64,000 bases of DNA from an uncultured Flavobacteriaceae bacterium (GCA_947497245.1 CANMFO010000002.1:806001-870000), one strand, 5' to 3'; positions 46,885 to 57,041 are shown, counted from the first letter of the stretch. The notes: generated by a model from the sequence alone, not told the origin. Made by a program: numbers and translations.

Positions 46885-47811
46885 ATGAAAGTTACCGTAG
46901 TAGGGGCAGGTGCCGTAGGCGCTAGTTGTGCGGAGTACATCGCCATCAAAAATTTTGCATCTGAAGTCGTTTTATTGGACATTAAGGAAGGGTATGCCGA
47001 AGGCAAGGCCATGGACTTGATGCAGTGTGCGTCTTTGAACGGTTTCGATACCAAAATAACTGGCGTTACCAATGACTATTCCAAAACGGCGGGGAGCGAT
47101 ATTGCGGTAATCACATCGGGCATTCCACGTAAACCGGGAATGACACGGGAGGAATTGATAGGCATCAATGCGGGAATTGTCAAAACGGTATCCTCGAGCT
47201 TGATCGAGCACTCCCCGAACGTCATCATGATCGTGGTAAGCAATCCCATGGATACCATGACTTATCTGGTCCATAAAACGACCGATCTTCCAAAAAATCG
47301 GATCATTGGAATGGGCGGGGCCCTGGACAGCGCACGATTTAAATATCGGCTTGCAGAGGCTCTGGAAGCTCCTATTTCGGACGTGGACGGTATGGTCATC
47401 GGGGGCCATAGCGATAAGGGAATGGTGCCCCTTACCTCACATGCGACCCGCAATAGCATCAGGGTATCTGAATTTTTATCTGCGGACCGACTGCAACAAG
47501 TGGCCGATGACACCAAAGTCGGCGGTGCTACCTTGACGGGCCTATTGGGCACCAGTGCGTGGTACGCACCTGGGGCAGCTGTTTCTGGTTTGGTGCAGGC
47601 CATTGCCTGTGACCAGAAGAAAATGTTTCCTTGCTCCACCTTGCTGGAAGGGGAGTATGGTTTGGACGACATTTGCATCGGTGTACCGGTGATCCTGGGA
47701 AGGGAAGGTATTGAAAAGGTTGTGGATGTTCCCCTAAGCGATGCCGAAAAGGCAAAAATGCAGGAAAGCGCCGAGGGGGTTAAAAAGACCAACGGGCTAT
47801 TGGAACTTTAA
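46885..47811 (+). CDS. mdh: Malate dehydrogenase (LDH-like type)
   Basis: This is a 308-aa cytoplasmic enzyme of the citric acid cycle, converting malate and NAD to oxaloacetate. The NAD-binding motif is GAGAVGASCAEYIA (from residue 7). The mobile-loop substrate arginines are in SGIPRKPGMTREEL, then VVSNPMDTMTYLVHK, GGALDSARFKYRLAE, and the catalytic His in GGHSDKGMVPLTSH. The Arg within the KPGMTR motif favours malate over lactate. The length is typical. It is followed 151 bp later by secDF. Confidence 0.96.
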   Translation: MKVTVVGAGAVGASCAEYIAIKNFASEVVLLDIKEGYAEGKAMDLMQCASLNGFDTKITGVTNDYSKTAGSDIAVITSGIPRKPGMTREELIGINAGIVKTVSSSLIEHSPNVIMIVVSNPMDTMTYLVHKTTDLPKNRIIGMGGALDSARFKYRLAEALEAPISDVDGMVIGGHSDKGMVPLTSHATRNSIRVSEFLSADRLQQVADDTKVGGATLTGLLGTSAWYAPGAAVSGLVQAIACDQKKMFPCSTLLEGEYGLDDICIGVPVILGREGIEKVVDVPLSDAEKAKMQESAEGVKKTNGLLEL

Positions 47812-47914
47812 ACCACCTCTTGATCTTGCAAACAGGGGATATCCCGTAATCGGGGCACGCCCCTTGGTTTTACAATAACTCGCAAATATATTGTCAAATC
47901 CTATGGGAATATCA

Positions 47915-47922
47915 TATATTTG
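47915..47922 (+). promoter_or_regulatory. -7 promoter box (TATATTTG) of secDF
   Basis: TATATTTG fully matches TAnnTTTG and lies about 40 bp before the ATG at 47963. A TTG exists upstream at 47891 but at too great a spacing to be a -33 element. Confidence 0.5.
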
Positions 47923-47962
47923 CACGCTGTTAGAAAAGGCATCCACATAATATACGTAAGTA

Positions 47963-50938
47963 ATGCAAAACAAAGGACTTATAAAGCTTTTCGCCCTTTT
48001 GTTCGGGTTGGTGAGCATCTATCAATTATCCTACACCTTTATCGCCAATAAGGTGGAGAATGAGGCCGCTATCTTCGCTGAAAGCAGCATTGCCGATACC
48101 GAACCGGACTATATAGCCGAACGGGATGCCCTGGAGGCCAGATATCTGGATTCGATAGGAAGCAACACCATTCTCGGATATACCGATTACAACGAAGCCA
48201 AGAAAAGGGAGCTCAACAAGGGACTCGACCTCAAGGGAGGGATCAACGTGACCCTTCAAATTTCGGTTAAGGATATCCTGAAGGGTTTGGCCAACAATAC
48301 CAAGAACCCGATTTTTAATAAGGCACTGGCCGATGCCGACACTGCGTCTAAAAATAGTGGTGACACCTATGTGGAATTGTTCTTTGAGGCCTTCGATAAT
48401 ATAAAAGGGGACACCAAATTGGCCACTCCGGATATTTTTTATACGCGAGGACTTGAAGGGGAGGTGAATTCGAACATGACCGATGATGAGGTAAAGCAGG
48501 TAATTCGGAGAAAGATCGACGAGTCGATAGTGTCCGCGTTCGAAGTACTTCGCGAGCGTATTGATGGCTTCGGGGTGACCCAGCCGAACATCCAAAGGGA
48601 AGGGACTTCCGGGCGGATTTTAGTGGAACTGCCGGGAGCAAGGGATATCACTAGGGCACAGGGCCTACTTTCCAGTACCGCACAATTGGAGTTCTGGGAG
48701 ACTTACAAGCCAAACAATCCCGAATTGCAGGGCTTCTTTTTCCAGGCCAACGAGCGGTTGAAATCTTTGGTCGACACACCTAAGGAAGCTCCGGTCAAGG
48801 AAGCATCCGAGATCGATTCCCTGTTGTCAGATGTATCCCAGGATTCGTTGGATCTCGCAAGCCTGAGCAATCCGCTCTTTGATAAATTCCAATTGGGAGC
48901 CCCGAGCTACGCAGTGGGTATCGCCGCTATCAAGGATACGGCCGAGGTGGGATCGTATTTAAGAATGAAGGAAATACGAAGATTGTTGCCCGCCGATCTT
49001 CAATTTGTAAAATTTGTTTGGGAAAGACCCGCGGAAGACTCTGAGATCGTAGAGCTTTTTGCCCTGAAATCGAACCGGGAGAACATCCCAAGAATCAGTG
49101 GGGACGTGGTAAGTGATGCTCGCGACGATTTCGATATGGGAGGTAAACCGGCCGTTTCCATGACCATGAACACCAAAGGGGCCAAGGAATGGGAAAAGCT
49201 GACCGGGGATGCCTACAACAACCAAACCGGGATTGCCATTGTCCTTGACAACAAAGTATACACTGCACCCGGGGTATCCTCCGGGCCCATTTCCGGAGGG
49301 CGTTCCGAAATTACCGGAAACTTTACCGTCAACGAAACCAAGGACATTTCCAATGTACTGAGAGCGGGTAAACTACCTGCTTCCGCCGAGATCATCCAAT
49401 CTGAAATCGTAGGCCCCTCTTTGGGTCAGGAAGCTATCGATAGCGGCTTTATGTCGTTCATGATCGCCATGTCCATTGTTTTGGTATGGATGGTGTTCTA
49501 TTATGGAAAGGCCGGAATCTTTGCTGACATCGCTCTGCTTCTGAACATTCTGTTGATCTTTGGGGTGCTGACCAGTTTGAGCGCTGTGCTTACCTTACCC
49601 GGTATCGCAGGTATTGTATTGACCATTGGTATGTCTGTCGATGCGAACGTACTTATTTTTGAACGTATCAAGGAAGAACTGGCCAAAGGAAAAGGGAAAT
49701 CCCAGGCGGTTGCCGATGGTTTCAGCAATGCACTGTCCTCTATTTTGGATGCCAACATTACCACGGGCCTGACGGCCATCATTCTTTTTGTATTCGGTTC
49801 CGGCCCCATTAAAGGGTTCGCGACCACCTTATTGATCGGGATTATCACCTCTTTGTTTACCGCTATTTTCATTACCAGGCTGTTGGTCGATTGGTACATC
49901 GGTGGGAAAGGACGACGTTTGGATTTCTCCACTCCCTTGACCAAAAACCTGTTTAGGAATATCAGTATCAGTTTCTTGAGCAAGCGAAAAATTGCCTATG
50001 TCCTTTCACTGATCTTGGTCGGTATCGGGCTGTTCTCCCTGATGACCACCGGGCTGCAGGAAGGGGTCGATTTTATCGGGGGACGTACCTATCAAATTCG
50101 TTTTGAAAAAGTGGTGAATCCTTCGGAAATAGCTTCAGAGCTCAATTCGGTATTCGGTAGCGGTACCCAGGTCAAAACTTTTGGCGAGGATAACCAAATC
50201 AAAGTGACCACCCCGTACAAGGTGGATGTGGAAGGTATTGAAGTCGACAACGAAATACAGGACAAGCTTTTTACTTCCCTGCAGAAACTTTTGCCCGACG
50301 GGATGGACAAGGCGGATTTTATCATGGGAGGTGGCGAGAGATCGATCGGAATTTTGCAATCGATTAAAGTGGGCCCGACCATAGCGGATGACATTAAGAA
50401 CAATGCGTTTTTGGCCATTATCGGTTCCTTGGCCGTGGTCTTTCTGTACATTTTACTGCGCTTCCGCAGATGGCAGTTCTCCTTGGGCGCGGTTGTCGCG
50501 GTATTCCATGATGTCATGATCGTATTGGGTATATTCTCTCTTTTGGGGACCGTTATGCCTTTTAATATGGAGATCGACCAGGCCTTTATTGCGGCCATAC
50601 TTACGGTAATTGGGTACTCCCTCAATGATACCGTGGTGGTCTTCGACCGGATCCGTGAGATTATAGGTGAAAAGGGATGGAAAGCGGGTGAAAACATCAA
50701 TCTGGCCCTGAACAGTACATTGAGCCGAACCTTGAATACCTCACTGACCACCTTGGTGGTGCTTTTGGCCATATTCATATTTGGAGGGGAGTCCTTGCGG
50801 GGCTTCATGTTCGCCATGATCATTGGAATCATCGTAGGTACCTATTCCTCCCTGTTTATTGCCACACCGGTAATGTACGATACCTTGAAGAAAAAAGTTG
50901 TGGCCCCTGTGAAGGAAAAAGCAAAGGCCACTGCCTAG
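47963..50938 (+). CDS. secDF: Fused SecDF protein translocase subunit
   Basis: This is a 991-aa inner-membrane protein that uses the proton gradient to help the Sec translocon finish export. One membrane segment at about 9-28 precedes the SecD motif GLDLKGGINVTLQISVKD (about 87-104). A large periplasmic P1-like region and five SecD membrane helices follow (about 490-650, with GIAGIVLTIGMSVDANVLIF). SecF then starts around 680 with GLQEGVDFIGGRTYQIRFEK and ends with ILTVIGYSLNDTVVVFDRIR. Fusion of SecD and SecF in one chain is the norm in Bacteroidota. It stands alone between its promoter and a terminator. Confidence 0.96.
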   Translation: MQNKGLIKLFALLFGLVSIYQLSYTFIANKVENEAAIFAESSIADTEPDYIAERDALEARYLDSIGSNTILGYTDYNEAKKRELNKGLDLKGGINVTLQISVKDILKGLANNTKNPIFNKALADADTASKNSGDTYVELFFEAFDNIKGDTKLATPDIFYTRGLEGEVNSNMTDDEVKQVIRRKIDESIVSAFEVLRERIDGFGVTQPNIQREGTSGRILVELPGARDITRAQGLLSSTAQLEFWETYKPNNPELQGFFFQANERLKSLVDTPKEAPVKEASEIDSLLSDVSQDSLDLASLSNPLFDKFQLGAPSYAVGIAAIKDTAEVGSYLRMKEIRRLLPADLQFVKFVWERPAEDSEIVELFALKSNRENIPRISGDVVSDARDDFDMGGKPAVSMTMNTKGAKEWEKLTGDAYNNQTGIAIVLDNKVYTAPGVSSGPISGGRSEITGNFTVNETKDISNVLRAGKLPASAEIIQSEIVGPSLGQEAIDSGFMSFMIAMSIVLVWMVFYYGKAGIFADIALLLNILLIFGVLTSLSAVLTLPGIAGIVLTIGMSVDANVLIFERIKEELAKGKGKSQAVADGFSNALSSILDANITTGLTAIILFVFGSGPIKGFATTLLIGIITSLFTAIFITRLLVDWYIGGKGRRLDFSTPLTKNLFRNISISFLSKRKIAYVLSLILVGIGLFSLMTTGLQEGVDFIGGRTYQIRFEKVVNPSEIASELNSVFGSGTQVKTFGEDNQIKVTTPYKVDVEGIEVDNEIQDKLFTSLQKLLPDGMDKADFIMGGGERSIGILQSIKVGPTIADDIKNNAFLAIIGSLAVVFLYILLRFRRWQFSLGAVVAVFHDVMIVLGIFSLLGTVMPFNMEIDQAFIAAILTVIGYSLNDTVVVFDRIREIIGEKGWKAGENINLALNSTLSRTLNTSLTTLVVLLAIFIFGGESLRGFMFAMIIGIIVGTYSSLFIATPVMYDTLKKKVVAPVKEKAKATA

Positions 50939-50964
50939 TAGAAAAGACTTTTTTATAACGGCTG

Positions 50965-51006
50965 ACCGCTGGTCCTTGAACGTAGTTGAAGGGCAGCGGT
51001 TTTTTT
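50965..51006 (+). terminator. Intrinsic terminator of secDF
   Basis: ACCGCTG (50965-50971) pairs with CAGCGGT (50994-51000), and an inner CCTT/AAGG pair extends the hairpin. The following T-run is TTTTTT. It overlaps the final codon of the minus-strand ABC gene by a few bases. Confidence 0.82.
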
Positions 51007-52237
51007 ATAGCTTGTTCCCTACGGAGCCTTCTGGGGACATTTCGAGCTGATAGATGAAATTGGGCTCCAGTCCGGGTTCCCTTCTATGGGAGACAAAAAT
51101 AAGGGTGGTATCGCTTTCACGGGAAAATTTATTGACCAGACTTACGAACAACTGGGCGCTGGGATCATCGAGCCCTGCTGTGGGTTCGTCCAAAATCAAT
51201 AGGACCGGATGCTTGATCATGGCGCGGATGCACATGATCAAACGTTTTTGTCCCATGCTCAGATCGTGGTAGAGTGCCTCCCTTAAATGCCACATGTCGA
51301 TTAGCTGCAACCATTCCCTTGCCAAACGCGATTGGGCCTCGGTAGGCCTAAGATAGAGTCCGATGGAATCATTGAGCCCGCTGATGACCATGTGCTCCAC
51401 GGAGTGGTAGCCCGTAAATTTGTCGGTCATCGAGGGGGTGAAATAACCCATTCTTTTTTTGATGTCCCAAACACTTTCCCCGCTGCCTTTCTTGCGACCG
51501 AAAATATAGAGTTCCTGACCGTATCCTTTGGGGTTTTCCCCTGTGATCATCGACAAGATGGTCGTTTTTCCACTTCCGTTCTTTCCCCGAAGTTCCCAGA
51601 ACTCCCCTTTTTTTATCGTCCAGCAGATATTCTTCAATACTGGTTTTCCGAAGTAGGATACATTGACCTTCCTTAATTCCGCGAGCACCTCGCCCCCATA
51701 GTTTATTTTGTTCAAAGGGGCCGGAACACGATCTTTAAACCCAATGGGCCGCCAAAAGGTATCCCCGGTCGGATCTTCCAAAAAAACCAAGCTCTCCAAA
51801 TCAAGTCGGGCATACGTATCGATGAACGGGAGTAGGTCGTCCCTACGACTGATGATCTGTACGATGGAAGTCGTTTCCGCTACTTGTCGAAGTTGCGTCT
51901 TCAGCTTTTCCTGTGAATCCGAATCCAAATTATCGAAAGGATTGTCCAATACGATAAAACCGGGGCTTCTTCCAAGAATATATTGCAACAAGGCTTTCTT
52001 TTGTTCCCCGCTCGACATGGTTTTCAAACTTTGAGCGGTATGCGAACTTAACGTTCTTTGCCCATGCCGTTCCTCTTCATCGATAAAGGCTTCCAGCGCC
52101 AATTTGGAGAAAAGCGAGCCCGATTGCCCGTGCAGTTCCTCAAAACCAAAAGGCGGGTTTTTTCCTAAAAGGAGTTCCAGAAACCCTTCCTTGTCCGAAT
52201 GGTTATCTATAAAAATGGCCCAATGTTTTTTTCTCAT
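51005..52237 (-). CDS. Tandem ABC ATPase (ModF/PhrA-like) with a degenerate first domain
   Basis: This is a 410-aa soluble protein with two ABC ATPase domains and no membrane domain. The second (about 185-405) is intact: Walker A GKNGSGKTT, signature LSMGQKRLIMCIRAM and Walker B LLILDEPTAGLDDPS. The first (about 1-170) lacks a Walker A Lys motif; the N-terminus reads AIFIDNHSDKEGFLELLLG. It keeps a signature-like MSSGEQKKALLQYIL, but its Walker B ends VLDNPFDNLD, with Asn where the catalytic Glu belongs. Only one nucleotide site should fire. It overlaps the GNAT gene by 4 bp. Its partner is unknown. Confidence 0.85.
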   Translation of the reverse strand: MRKKHWAIFIDNHSDKEGFLELLLGKNPPFGFEELHGQSGSLFSKLALEAFIDEEERHGQRTLSSHTAQSLKTMSSGEQKKALLQYILGRSPGFIVLDNPFDNLDSDSQEKLKTQLRQVAETTSIVQIISRRDDLLPFIDTYARLDLESLVFLEDPTGDTFWRPIGFKDRVPAPLNKINYGGEVLAELRKVNVSYFGKPVLKNICWTIKKGEFWELRGKNGSGKTTILSMITGENPKGYGQELYIFGRKKGSGESVWDIKKRMGYFTPSMTDKFTGYHSVEHMVISGLNDSIGLYLRPTEAQSRLAREWLQLIDMWHLREALYHDLSMGQKRLIMCIRAMIKHPVLLILDEPTAGLDDPSAQLFVSLVNKFSRESDTTLIFVSHRREPGLEPNFIYQLEMSPEGSVGNKL

Positions 52238-52770
52238 GATCGAATCCTAAAAATATGAACCGGGTTGTTGTTGTAGGTTGTGGTCCGGTCCAACTGCATT
52301 CCGTTGTTCAAGGCCACTTTCTGGGAGGGTACGTTGCCAATATGGATGATCGAGACGAGTGATTCGGCCAATTGGTTGTGGAAGGCGAATTCCCGACACT
52401 TCACGGCCGCTTCTGTGGCAAAGCCCCGTTTCCAGAATGGAGGCAGCAAGGAATAGGCTATTTCGAGTTCTTTTTGGCCATCGACCTCTTGGACGAGCAG
52501 GCCACAGAGTCCGATCAGCTCCCCTGTACCTTTTAAGATCAATGCCTGTTTTCCACCCAGATGGTTCGAATAGCGATAAAAGGTTCGCTCGAAATCCTGT
52601 TCGCAGGCCGTCTCGGGGTCCTGGGGAAGGCCATTCCAAAACTCAGACGTCCTTTTGTCTTTATGAAAAGGGAGCCAGAGCTCAAAATCGGCCGGTACCA
52701 GCTTTCGGAAACGCAGGCGTTCGGTCTCTTCTCCATGAAGCAGAAAATCCACGGGCCTACAGCTTTTCAA
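52234..52770 (-). CDS. GNAT-family N-acetyltransferase (RimJ/RimL-like)
   Basis: This is a 178-aa acetyl-CoA-dependent acetyltransferase. ETERLRFRKLVPADFELWLP opens the fold as in RimJ/RimL-type proteins. The acetyl-CoA loop is in LLPPFWKRGFATEAAVKCRE (about 110-130), and VSIIHIGNVPSQKVALNNGM is the usual N-x2-S-x3-A-x3-G motif late in the domain. The acceptor could be a ribosomal protein N-terminus or a small molecule. It starts 14 bp inside the end of the DUF192 gene and overlaps the ABC gene by 4 bp, so it is translationally coupled in the operon. Confidence 0.87.
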   Translation of the reverse strand: MKSCRPVDFLLHGEETERLRFRKLVPADFELWLPFHKDKRTSEFWNGLPQDPETACEQDFERTFYRYSNHLGGKQALILKGTGELIGLCGLLVQEVDGQKELEIAYSLLPPFWKRGFATEAAVKCREFAFHNQLAESLVSIIHIGNVPSQKVALNNGMQLDRTTTYNNNPVHIFRIRS

Positions 52771-53248
52771 AGATTACTTTGTCGCCCACTTCCAATCCCC
52801 ATTGCTGTACAAGTCCCGCGTTCACCTCCAGAACATATTTTACCGGGACCTTCGAGGACAGGGTGGCCTCGTTGAACGGTTCCGCATTTTCCTGAAAACT
52901 GGCAATGGTCAGGTCGTCCTTGATGAAAATAAGATCCAACGGGAACTCGGTGTTCTTCATATAGAAATTGTGCATGCGCACAGTAGGGGAAACAAACAAC
53001 ATGCCCCGATTTTGGGCCATGCTTTTGCGATACATCAGTCCGGTTTCGGTTTCGTAAGCGGTTTCGGCGATTTCAATATCAAAGGTCGTTACCAAGCTAT
53101 CGGTCTTTTGTTTGAAAACAGAAAGTTCCCCTTCTTTCGTGAAGACAATTGCCTCGGTTTTGATAATTTTTTTTGGTTCGTCCTTGCAGGACTGAAATGT
53201 CAAAATGCCAATAAAGAAAGAGGCGACTATTTTAAGTGATTTAATCAT
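52757..53248 (-). CDS. DUF192 lipoprotein
   Basis: This is a 163-aa protein. The frame can be read from 53311, but ATG 53248 gives MIKSLKIVASFFIGILTFQS ending in lipobox Cys21, so it is chosen (ATG 53254 is also possible). DUF192 is clear from about residue 55: TETGLMYRKSMAQNRGMLFV, MHNFYMKNTEFPLDLIFIKD and VKYVLEVNAGLVQQWGLEVG. The domain is widespread, exported and of unknown function. It lies between lgt and the GNAT gene in the same direction. Confidence 0.87.
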   Translation of the reverse strand: MIKSLKIVASFFIGILTFQSCKDEPKKIIKTEAIVFTKEGELSVFKQKTDSLVTTFDIEIAETAYETETGLMYRKSMAQNRGMLFVSPTVRMHNFYMKNTEFPLDLIFIKDDLTIASFQENAEPFNEATLSSKVPVKYVLEVNAGLVQQWGLEVGDKVIFEKL

Positions 53249-53318
53249 AACCATGGGTAAAATTCCAAAAATGCTTCGCCAAACCAGGACAAACGGGTCG
53301 GCATCCTCCAAATACGGT

Positions 53319-54284
53319 CTACTGTTTGATACGAACTGGTCTGAACATAAAATACAGCCCGATCAGAATAAACGGGATACTCAACCATTGTCCGGTAGAG
53401 AGCAATCCCAGGGTCTCTTCAAATCCGCCTTGGCTCTTTTTTACAAATTCCACAAAAAACCTGACCGTCCACAATAAGACCAGAAACAATCCGAAGAGGT
53501 AGCCCTGTTTACTTGGTTTGTCGGTTTTCCAATATAGGTAATACAAGAGGACAAACACAAAAATATAGCAAACACCTTCATAGAGTTGCGTGGGGTGCCT
53601 GTAGGGTATCTGCAAAAGGTATTCCGAAAATTGGGGATTATTTTCAATGGCGTCATAGGCGGCATTCACGGTCTGCTCCTTGGTAATGCCCAATGCTTTT
53701 GAGGGGTGCATGTCGTTGGAATCCCGTACAAATCGGGTGGCGAACAGGAAAGATTCATCGGTCACCTTCCCATTGATCTCCGAATTGAAAAAATTGCCCA
53801 GGCGCACAAAGAATGCCCCTATGGCCACCGGGATGACAATTCTATCGAGAATCCACAACATTTTGAATTCTTTGTGTTTTCTGGTGTACAAATACATTCC
53901 AATGATAATTCCTATGGCAGCTCCATGGCTGGCCAATCCCGTAAAACCGGTGAATTCATAGCCGTTGATAAACCCGAACAAACTGCCCTCGCTGCTTTCC
54001 CTTATGGGCAGCAGAATTTCCAACAAATGGTCTTTGTAATGTGATTTCCAGTCATAAAAGAAAACATGTCCCAAACGCGCGCCCAACATGGTGGCCACTA
54101 CGGTGTAGATAAAAAGGGAATCCAGTTGCTCGATCGACTTTTTTTCATTTGCAAAAATACGCTTCATAATTACCCAGCCCACTGCAAATGCGGTAATCCA
54201 GAGTAGGTTGTAATATTTGATCTGCAAGGCCCCGATGGTGAAGAGTGTTTCGTTCGGGTTCCAGGTAATTCCTAATAAGTACAT
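53319..54284 (-). CDS. lgt: Prolipoprotein diacylglyceryl transferase
   Basis: This is a 321-aa inner-membrane enzyme that adds a diacylglyceryl group to the lipobox cysteine of prolipoproteins, the first step of lipoprotein maturation. About seven membrane segments are visible. The family signature is in FFVRLGNFFNSEINGKVTDE, with the catalytic-region Arg and Asn, and a later motif is PYRHPTQLYEG. Substrates in this same window would include the lipoproteins at 36147, 38505, 46249 and 52757. It precedes the DUF192 gene by 70 bp. Confidence 0.95.
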   Translation of the reverse strand: MYLLGITWNPNETLFTIGALQIKYYNLLWITAFAVGWVIMKRIFANEKKSIEQLDSLFIYTVVATMLGARLGHVFFYDWKSHYKDHLLEILLPIRESSEGSLFGFINGYEFTGFTGLASHGAAIGIIIGMYLYTRKHKEFKMLWILDRIVIPVAIGAFFVRLGNFFNSEINGKVTDESFLFATRFVRDSNDMHPSKALGITKEQTVNAAYDAIENNPQFSEYLLQIPYRHPTQLYEGVCYIFVFVLLYYLYWKTDKPSKQGYLFGLFLVLLWTVRFFVEFVKKSQGGFEETLGLLSTGQWLSIPFILIGLYFMFRPVRIKQ

Positions 54285-54427
54285 AAAGCGGGTTTTGAAG
54301 GGCTAAGATAAGAAAATAGATACTAGACCGCGGTGCTTTTGAAAAATAGAAACGATACCAATCGCAAATTCCAAATCCGCGATCCCCTACCTTGAATTTT
54401 CGTGTTCCGCGATTGGAATGGATGGCC

Positions 54428-54658
54428 TCAGGGCACAGGATCATATCCCTTTCCACCCCAGGGGTGACAACTGAAAATACGTTTGATGGCCAGCCATCCC
54501 CCTTTAAAAAGCCCGTGTTTTTTTAAGGCTTCCAAGGTGTATTGCGAACAAGTGGGGGAATATCGACACGTGGCCGGAGTGTATGGAGAAATAACCAATT
54601 GATAGCACCTGACCAAGAATACGAATGGGGCTATCAAGATTTTTTTCACCAAAGCCAT
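54428..54658 (-). CDS. yidD: Membrane protein insertion efficiency factor YidD
   Basis: This is a 76-aa protein with an amphipathic/hydrophobic start ([20 protein letters not shown]) and the conserved core [20 protein letters not shown], then [20 protein letters not shown] and a final GGKGYDPVP. Three conserved Cys are present. YidD helps YidC insert membrane proteins and is peripherally bound to the inner membrane. It lies between cysS (67 bp) and lgt on the same strand. Confidence 0.95.
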   Translation of the reverse strand: MALVKKILIAPFVFLVRCYQLVISPYTPATCRYSPTCSQYTLEALKKHGLFKGGWLAIKRIFSCHPWGGKGYDPVP

Positions 54659-54725
54659 TTTTGAAACAGTCTTTTGTTAGATAGTGTCCCGTTGTAATAC
54701 GGGATGCGAACACCGACAAATGGAT

Positions 54726-56207
54726 TTAGGAAACGCTAAAAGTAGTTCCCTCTTTTCCATCCTTCAATTGAATGCCCAAAGCGGCCAATTCGTCCCGTAT
54801 CCTATCAGAGGTGGCGAAATCCTTGTTCGCCCTGGCTTCCATCCTAAACTGGATCAAAAGCTCAACCACTCCCGAAAGTTTGTCCGAGTTGCCGTTGCCC
54901 AGGCTTTGGCGCTCAAGCCCCAATACCTCGAATACAAAGGCGTTCATGGCCTGTTGCAATAATTCCTTGTCCCCAGGGGTGATGCTTTCCTTCCCTTCCT
55001 TGATCAGGTTGATGCGCTTGACCGCGTCGAAAAGGTTCGCGATCAAGATGGGCGTATTGAAATCGTCGTTCATGGCATCGTAGCCCAATTTCTTCCAGGT
55101 CTCCACATCAAAGTGACTTTGGGCCCCGGTTTCCAGATGGGCCAGAACTTCCAATGCTTCCATCAATCTGTGGTATCCCTTTTCCGAGGCCAATAGCGCC
55201 TCGTTGCTCAAATCCAAAATGCTGGTGTAATGGGCCTGCATCATGAAGAAGCGCACCACTGAGGGAGCAAAGGCCTTGCTCAATACGGTATTCTCTCCTG
55301 AAAAGATCTCCCCGGGCAGAATATTGTTCCCCGTTGATTTGGCCATTTTCTTTCCGTTCATGGTCAGCATATTGGCGTGCATCCAATATTTTACGGGCGA
55401 ACGGCCATTACAGGCCTCTGCTTGGGCAATTTCACATTCATGGTGCGGAAATTTCAAGTCCATTCCCCCGCCGTGGATATCAAAGGTCTCCCCCAGATAT
55501 TTGGTGCTCATGGCGGTACATTCCAAATGCCATCCGGGAAAACCATCGCCCCAAGGCGAGGGCCATCTCATGATATGTTGGGGTTCCGCCTTTTTCCACA
55601 GGGCAAAATCCTGCGGGCTTTTTTTCTCATCCTGGGCCGTAAGTTCGCGGGTATTCGCGATCATGTCCTTCAGCTTTCTACCGCTAAGTTTGCCATATTC
55701 GTTCGTCTCGTTGAATTTTGCCACATCAAAATACACGGAACCGTTAACTTCATACGCATAGCCCTTCTGGAGGATTTCCTTGATAATCTCCATTTGTTCA
55801 ATGATATGGCCTGTAGCGGTGGGCTCTATACTGGGAGGTAGAAAGTTGAATTTTTCCAGGATGTTATGGAAATCCACTGTATAGCGCTGCACGACTTCCA
55901 TGGGCTCCAGCTTTTCAAGACGTGCTTTTTTGGCAATCTTGTCCTCCCCGTCATCAGCGTCATCCACTAAATGTCCGGCATCTGTGATATTGCGCACATA
56001 GCGGACCTTGTAGCCCAAATGTTTGAAGTACCTAAAGATCATATCAAAGGACATAAACGTTCGGCAATTGCCCAAATGCACATTGCTGTAAACCGTCGGG
56101 CCGCAGACGTACATCCCCACATGTCCCTTGTTCAAGGGTTCAAAGATCTCTTTTTTGCCAGAAAGTGAATTGTAGATTTTTAGCGATTGGCTTTGGTACA
56201 ATTGCAT
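54726..56207 (-). CDS. cysS: Cysteinyl-tRNA synthetase
   Basis: This is a 493-aa class I aminoacyl-tRNA synthetase. [20 protein letters not shown] contains the HIGH-like HLGN motif and the first zinc Cys. Further zinc ligands are in [14 protein letters not shown] and [14 protein letters not shown], and the KMSKS loop is [10 protein letters not shown]. The DALR/C-terminal domain is short, as in this phylum. The gene follows folE by 17 bp and must share its transcript. Confidence 0.97.
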   Translation of the reverse strand: MQLYQSQSLKIYNSLSGKKEIFEPLNKGHVGMYVCGPTVYSNVHLGNCRTFMSFDMIFRYFKHLGYKVRYVRNITDAGHLVDDADDGEDKIAKKARLEKLEPMEVVQRYTVDFHNILEKFNFLPPSIEPTATGHIIEQMEIIKEILQKGYAYEVNGSVYFDVAKFNETNEYGKLSGRKLKDMIANTRELTAQDEKKSPQDFALWKKAEPQHIMRWPSPWGDGFPGWHLECTAMSTKYLGETFDIHGGGMDLKFPHHECEIAQAEACNGRSPVKYWMHANMLTMNGKKMAKSTGNNILPGEIFSGENTVLSKAFAPSVVRFFMMQAHYTSILDLSNEALLASEKGYHRLMEALEVLAHLETGAQSHFDVETWKKLGYDAMNDDFNTPILIANLFDAVKRINLIKEGKESITPGDKELLQQAMNAFVFEVLGLERQSLGNGNSDKLSGVVELLIQFRMEARANKDFATSDRIRDELAALGIQLKDGKEGTTFSVS

Positions 56208-56224
56208 TGTAAAGGGAAAACGAT

Positions 56225-56911
56225 TTAAAAATTGGTATCTAGGTTGAGGTAGTCCAGAAATTCGCGGCGTACCGATTCTTCCTTAAACTTGCCGCCATAC
56301 TCCGCTGTAACGGTACTGCTGTCGATATCGCGGATACCACGGGAGTTGACACAAAGGTGTTTGGCATCGATCACACAGGCCACATCATCCGTCCCCAATA
56401 CCTTTTGGAGTTCCCTGACGATTTGAATGTTCATGCGCTCCTGTACCTGGGGGCGTTTGGCAAAATAGTCAACAATGCGGTTCATTTTGGAGAGGCCCAC
56501 TACGGTTCCGTTGGAAATATAGGCCACATGTGCCTTCCCGACTATCGGCAGCAAATGGTGTTCACAGGTAGAGTAGAGCGTGATGTTCTTCTCCACGAGC
56601 ATTTCGCCGTACTTGTATTTGTTCTCGAACGTGGACGATTTTGGTTTCCGATCCGGATGAAGTCCCCCGAAAACCTCTTTTACGAACATCTTGGCAACCC
56701 TGTTCGGGGTTCCCTTTAAACTATCATCGTCAAGATCAAGTCCCAAAGTGAGCATCACTTCCCGGATGTTCTCCTGAATCCGTTCTATTTTTTCATTATC
56801 TGACAATACAAAAGCATCTTTGCGCAGAGGGGTGACCTCCGATGAAGAAACATGTTCGTTCCCCATCTCTTCAAAATGCTCTTCCAATGTACCTTTTATT
56901 TTCATACCCAT
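56225..56911 (-). CDS. folE: GTP cyclohydrolase I
   Basis: This is a 228-aa enzyme opening GTP to dihydroneopterin triphosphate, the first step of folate synthesis. The frame reaches back to 56941, but the -7 box at 56929-56936 excludes that start. The ATG at 56911 (MGMKIKG) or 56905 (MKIKG) is likely. Zinc-binding Cys and His are in [20 protein letters not shown] and later [19 protein letters not shown]. The [20 protein letters not shown] block is typical. It is the first gene of the folE-cysS unit. Confidence 0.96.
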   Translation of the reverse strand: MGMKIKGTLEEHFEEMGNEHVSSSEVTPLRKDAFVLSDNEKIERIQENIREVMLTLGLDLDDDSLKGTPNRVAKMFVKEVFGGLHPDRKPKSSTFENKYKYGEMLVEKNITLYSTCEHHLLPIVGKAHVAYISNGTVVGLSKMNRIVDYFAKRPQVQERMNIQIVRELQKVLGTDDVACVIDAKHLCVNSRGIRDIDSSTVTAEYGGKFKEESVRREFLDYLNLDTNF

Positions 56912-56928
56912 CGAACTAAAACGAATGG

Positions 56929-56936
56929 CAAAGATA
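56929..56936 (-). promoter_or_regulatory. -7 promoter box (TATCTTTG) of folE-cysS
   Basis: The minus strand reads TATCTTTG, a full TAnnTTTG match, 18 bp upstream of the ATG at 56911. It decides the start of folE. Confidence 0.5.
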
Positions 56937-57041
56937 TACATTATATGGCACTTTATGGCCCATTTGGCCCGTTACACAACATAAATTAGTGTTAAGCCGG
57001 GTGGCGGGTTATTTTTACAACTTCCAGAATTATGCCTACTT

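Noticed and set aside
47843-47876. GC-rich repeat-like stretch after mdh (GGGGATATCCC then GGGGCACGCCCC)
   Set aside because: It could fold in several ways, but the loop sizes and interrupted T-tract do not make a convincing terminator.
54687-54704. Hairpin TCCCGT/ACGGGA between cysS and yidD
   Set aside because: It is a 6-bp stem with no T-run on either strand, so not called a terminator; it may be chance.
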